A stretch of 5,966 nt of DNA, from NCBI GenBank assembly GCA_031274985.1, contig JAISPK010000100.1:1-5966 (forward strand), read 5' to 3'. Within the stretch, counting starts at the first letter, position 1. Each line of letters opens with the position of its first letter. The DNA is from Coriobacteriales bacterium. GTDB lineage: Bacteria > Actinomycetota > Coriobacteriia > Coriobacteriales > UBA8131. Under the pieces are notes generated by a model. It had not been told where the DNA came from. It searched no databases and saw nothing but the letters and a program-made list of their open reading frames with translations. The position numbers and the translations under genes are program-made. Of the stretch, positions 5,641-5,966 are shown in pieces.

Positions 5641-5966
5641 TTACAGAAAAGTATCCGGGGAAACACCCAGAGCTGCGCGTACCGGCCTGACACAGACAAA
5701 GGCCACCACCGCCTTGAGCACGTCAGGCAGTAGAAAGGGCAACACACACGCTGCCAGGGCAGCATCAAAGCCAACGTTGGTTGAGACCATAAACCAGAAG
5801 CACCCCAAAACATAGTAGATCAGCGAAAGGAGTGCCAGCGACACCACATCCAGTGTGGGAATAAACCCGCGCAGACTGTTGGGGGTGTGGGTGTGCTTGT
5901 GGGTGAGGGTGTGGGTGTGCTTGGGGGTGTGCTCGTGGGTGTGGGTGTGCTTGGGGGTGTGCTTGG
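5641..5966 (-). CDS. bioY: BioY-family biotin transporter S component, C-terminal 107 residues, cut by window end
   Basis: BioY is the substrate-binding membrane subunit of energy-coupling-factor biotin transporters, working alone or with EcfA/EcfT. Only the C-terminus is here: the frame is open from 5964 to TAA at 5641-5643. After a His-rich tract come a hydrophobic helix (DVVSLALLSLIYYVLGCFWF) and a second helix region with AALAACVLPFLLPDVLKAVV, matching the BioY C-terminal signature of the form GVLPFLPGDLLKA. The tail RPVRAALGVSPDTFL ends the protein. The tract before the penultimate helix is unusual: 28 residues made of KHTP, KHTHTHEHTP, KHTHTLTH and KHTHTP blocks, with 10 His, sitting in a loop where most BioY proteins have a short linker. 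The start codon and any biotin-responsive upstream site are outside the window. The gene ends 75 nt before the predicted start of the 6S-like RNA, with no obvious GC-rich terminator between. Confidence 0.75.
   Translation of the reverse strand, partial: KHTPKHTHTHEHTPKHTHTLTHKHTHTPNSLRGFIPTLDVVSLALLSLIYYVLGCFWFMVSTNVGFDAALAACVLPFLLPDVLKAVVAFVCVRPVRAALGVSPDTFL
5881..5966 (-). repeat. GT-rich minisatellite inside bioY encoding the His/Thr tract
   Basis: Plus-strand core GTGGGTGTGCTTG occurs at 5887-5899, 5911-5923 and 5941-5953, spaced 24 and 30 bp apart. The longer stretch 5911-5933 is repeated exactly at 5941-5963. Both periods are multiples of 6, so gain or loss of units keeps the bioY frame. 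The array reaches the window edge, so its true length is unknown. On the coding strand it reads as CACACC/CACAAG-like steps giving His-Thr and Lys-His. Confidence 0.9.

Noticed and set aside
5881..5966. CRISPR array
   Set aside because: The repeats are direct, GT-rich, without unique spacers, and in frame with a membrane-protein gene.

Overview
The window is a compact bacterial chromosomal block in which every supported gene lies on the minus strand. Read in the direction of transcription (from high to low coordinates), the order is: the C-terminal part of a BioY-type biotin transporter subunit with a histidine-rich repeat (5641-5966, cut by the window end); a 165-nt structured RNA with the architecture and promoter of 6S RNA (5401-5565); a long imperfect hairpin (5338-5388); rarA/mgsA (3955-5292); a membrane-anchored coiled-coil protein of DUF948 type (3019-3900); an AI-2E family membrane protein (1712-3022); and the first 528 codons of alaS (1-1584, cut by the window start).

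Organism: base composition looks close to balanced, and start codons include GTG. AlaRS carries the Cys-rich insertion CGRPDCAPGCDC and an actinobacterial-looking LHD..GFPIDLT motif, and rarA appears to be leaderless. With the rarA - small membrane protein - AI-2E - alaS order, this best suggests an actinobacterium of the Coriobacteriia type with moderate GC. This is an inference from memory of gene order and motifs, not a database result.

How the parts fit: rarA, the DUF948-like gene and the AI-2E gene form one probable operon (54-nt gap, then a 4-nt GTGA overlap). alaS follows after 127 nt and has a candidate promoter of its own. The products do not form one pathway: replication-fork maintenance, an unknown envelope-anchored protein, a membrane permease and a tRNA synthetase. 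The cluster therefore looks like a conserved housekeeping neighbourhood rather than a dedicated system.

The most interesting material is non-coding or repetitive: the 6S-like RNA with a good sigma-A-type promoter whose predicted start falls exactly on the first base of the closing stem; the perfect TATAAT box placed so that rarA would start at its own ATG; the GC-rich hairpin between them; and the CACACC-type minisatellite that writes a His/Thr tract into the biotin transporter. I see no CRISPR array, transposase, tRNA, rRNA, toxin-antitoxin pair or defence system. The long plus-strand reading frames opposite alaS and rarA are antisense shadows.
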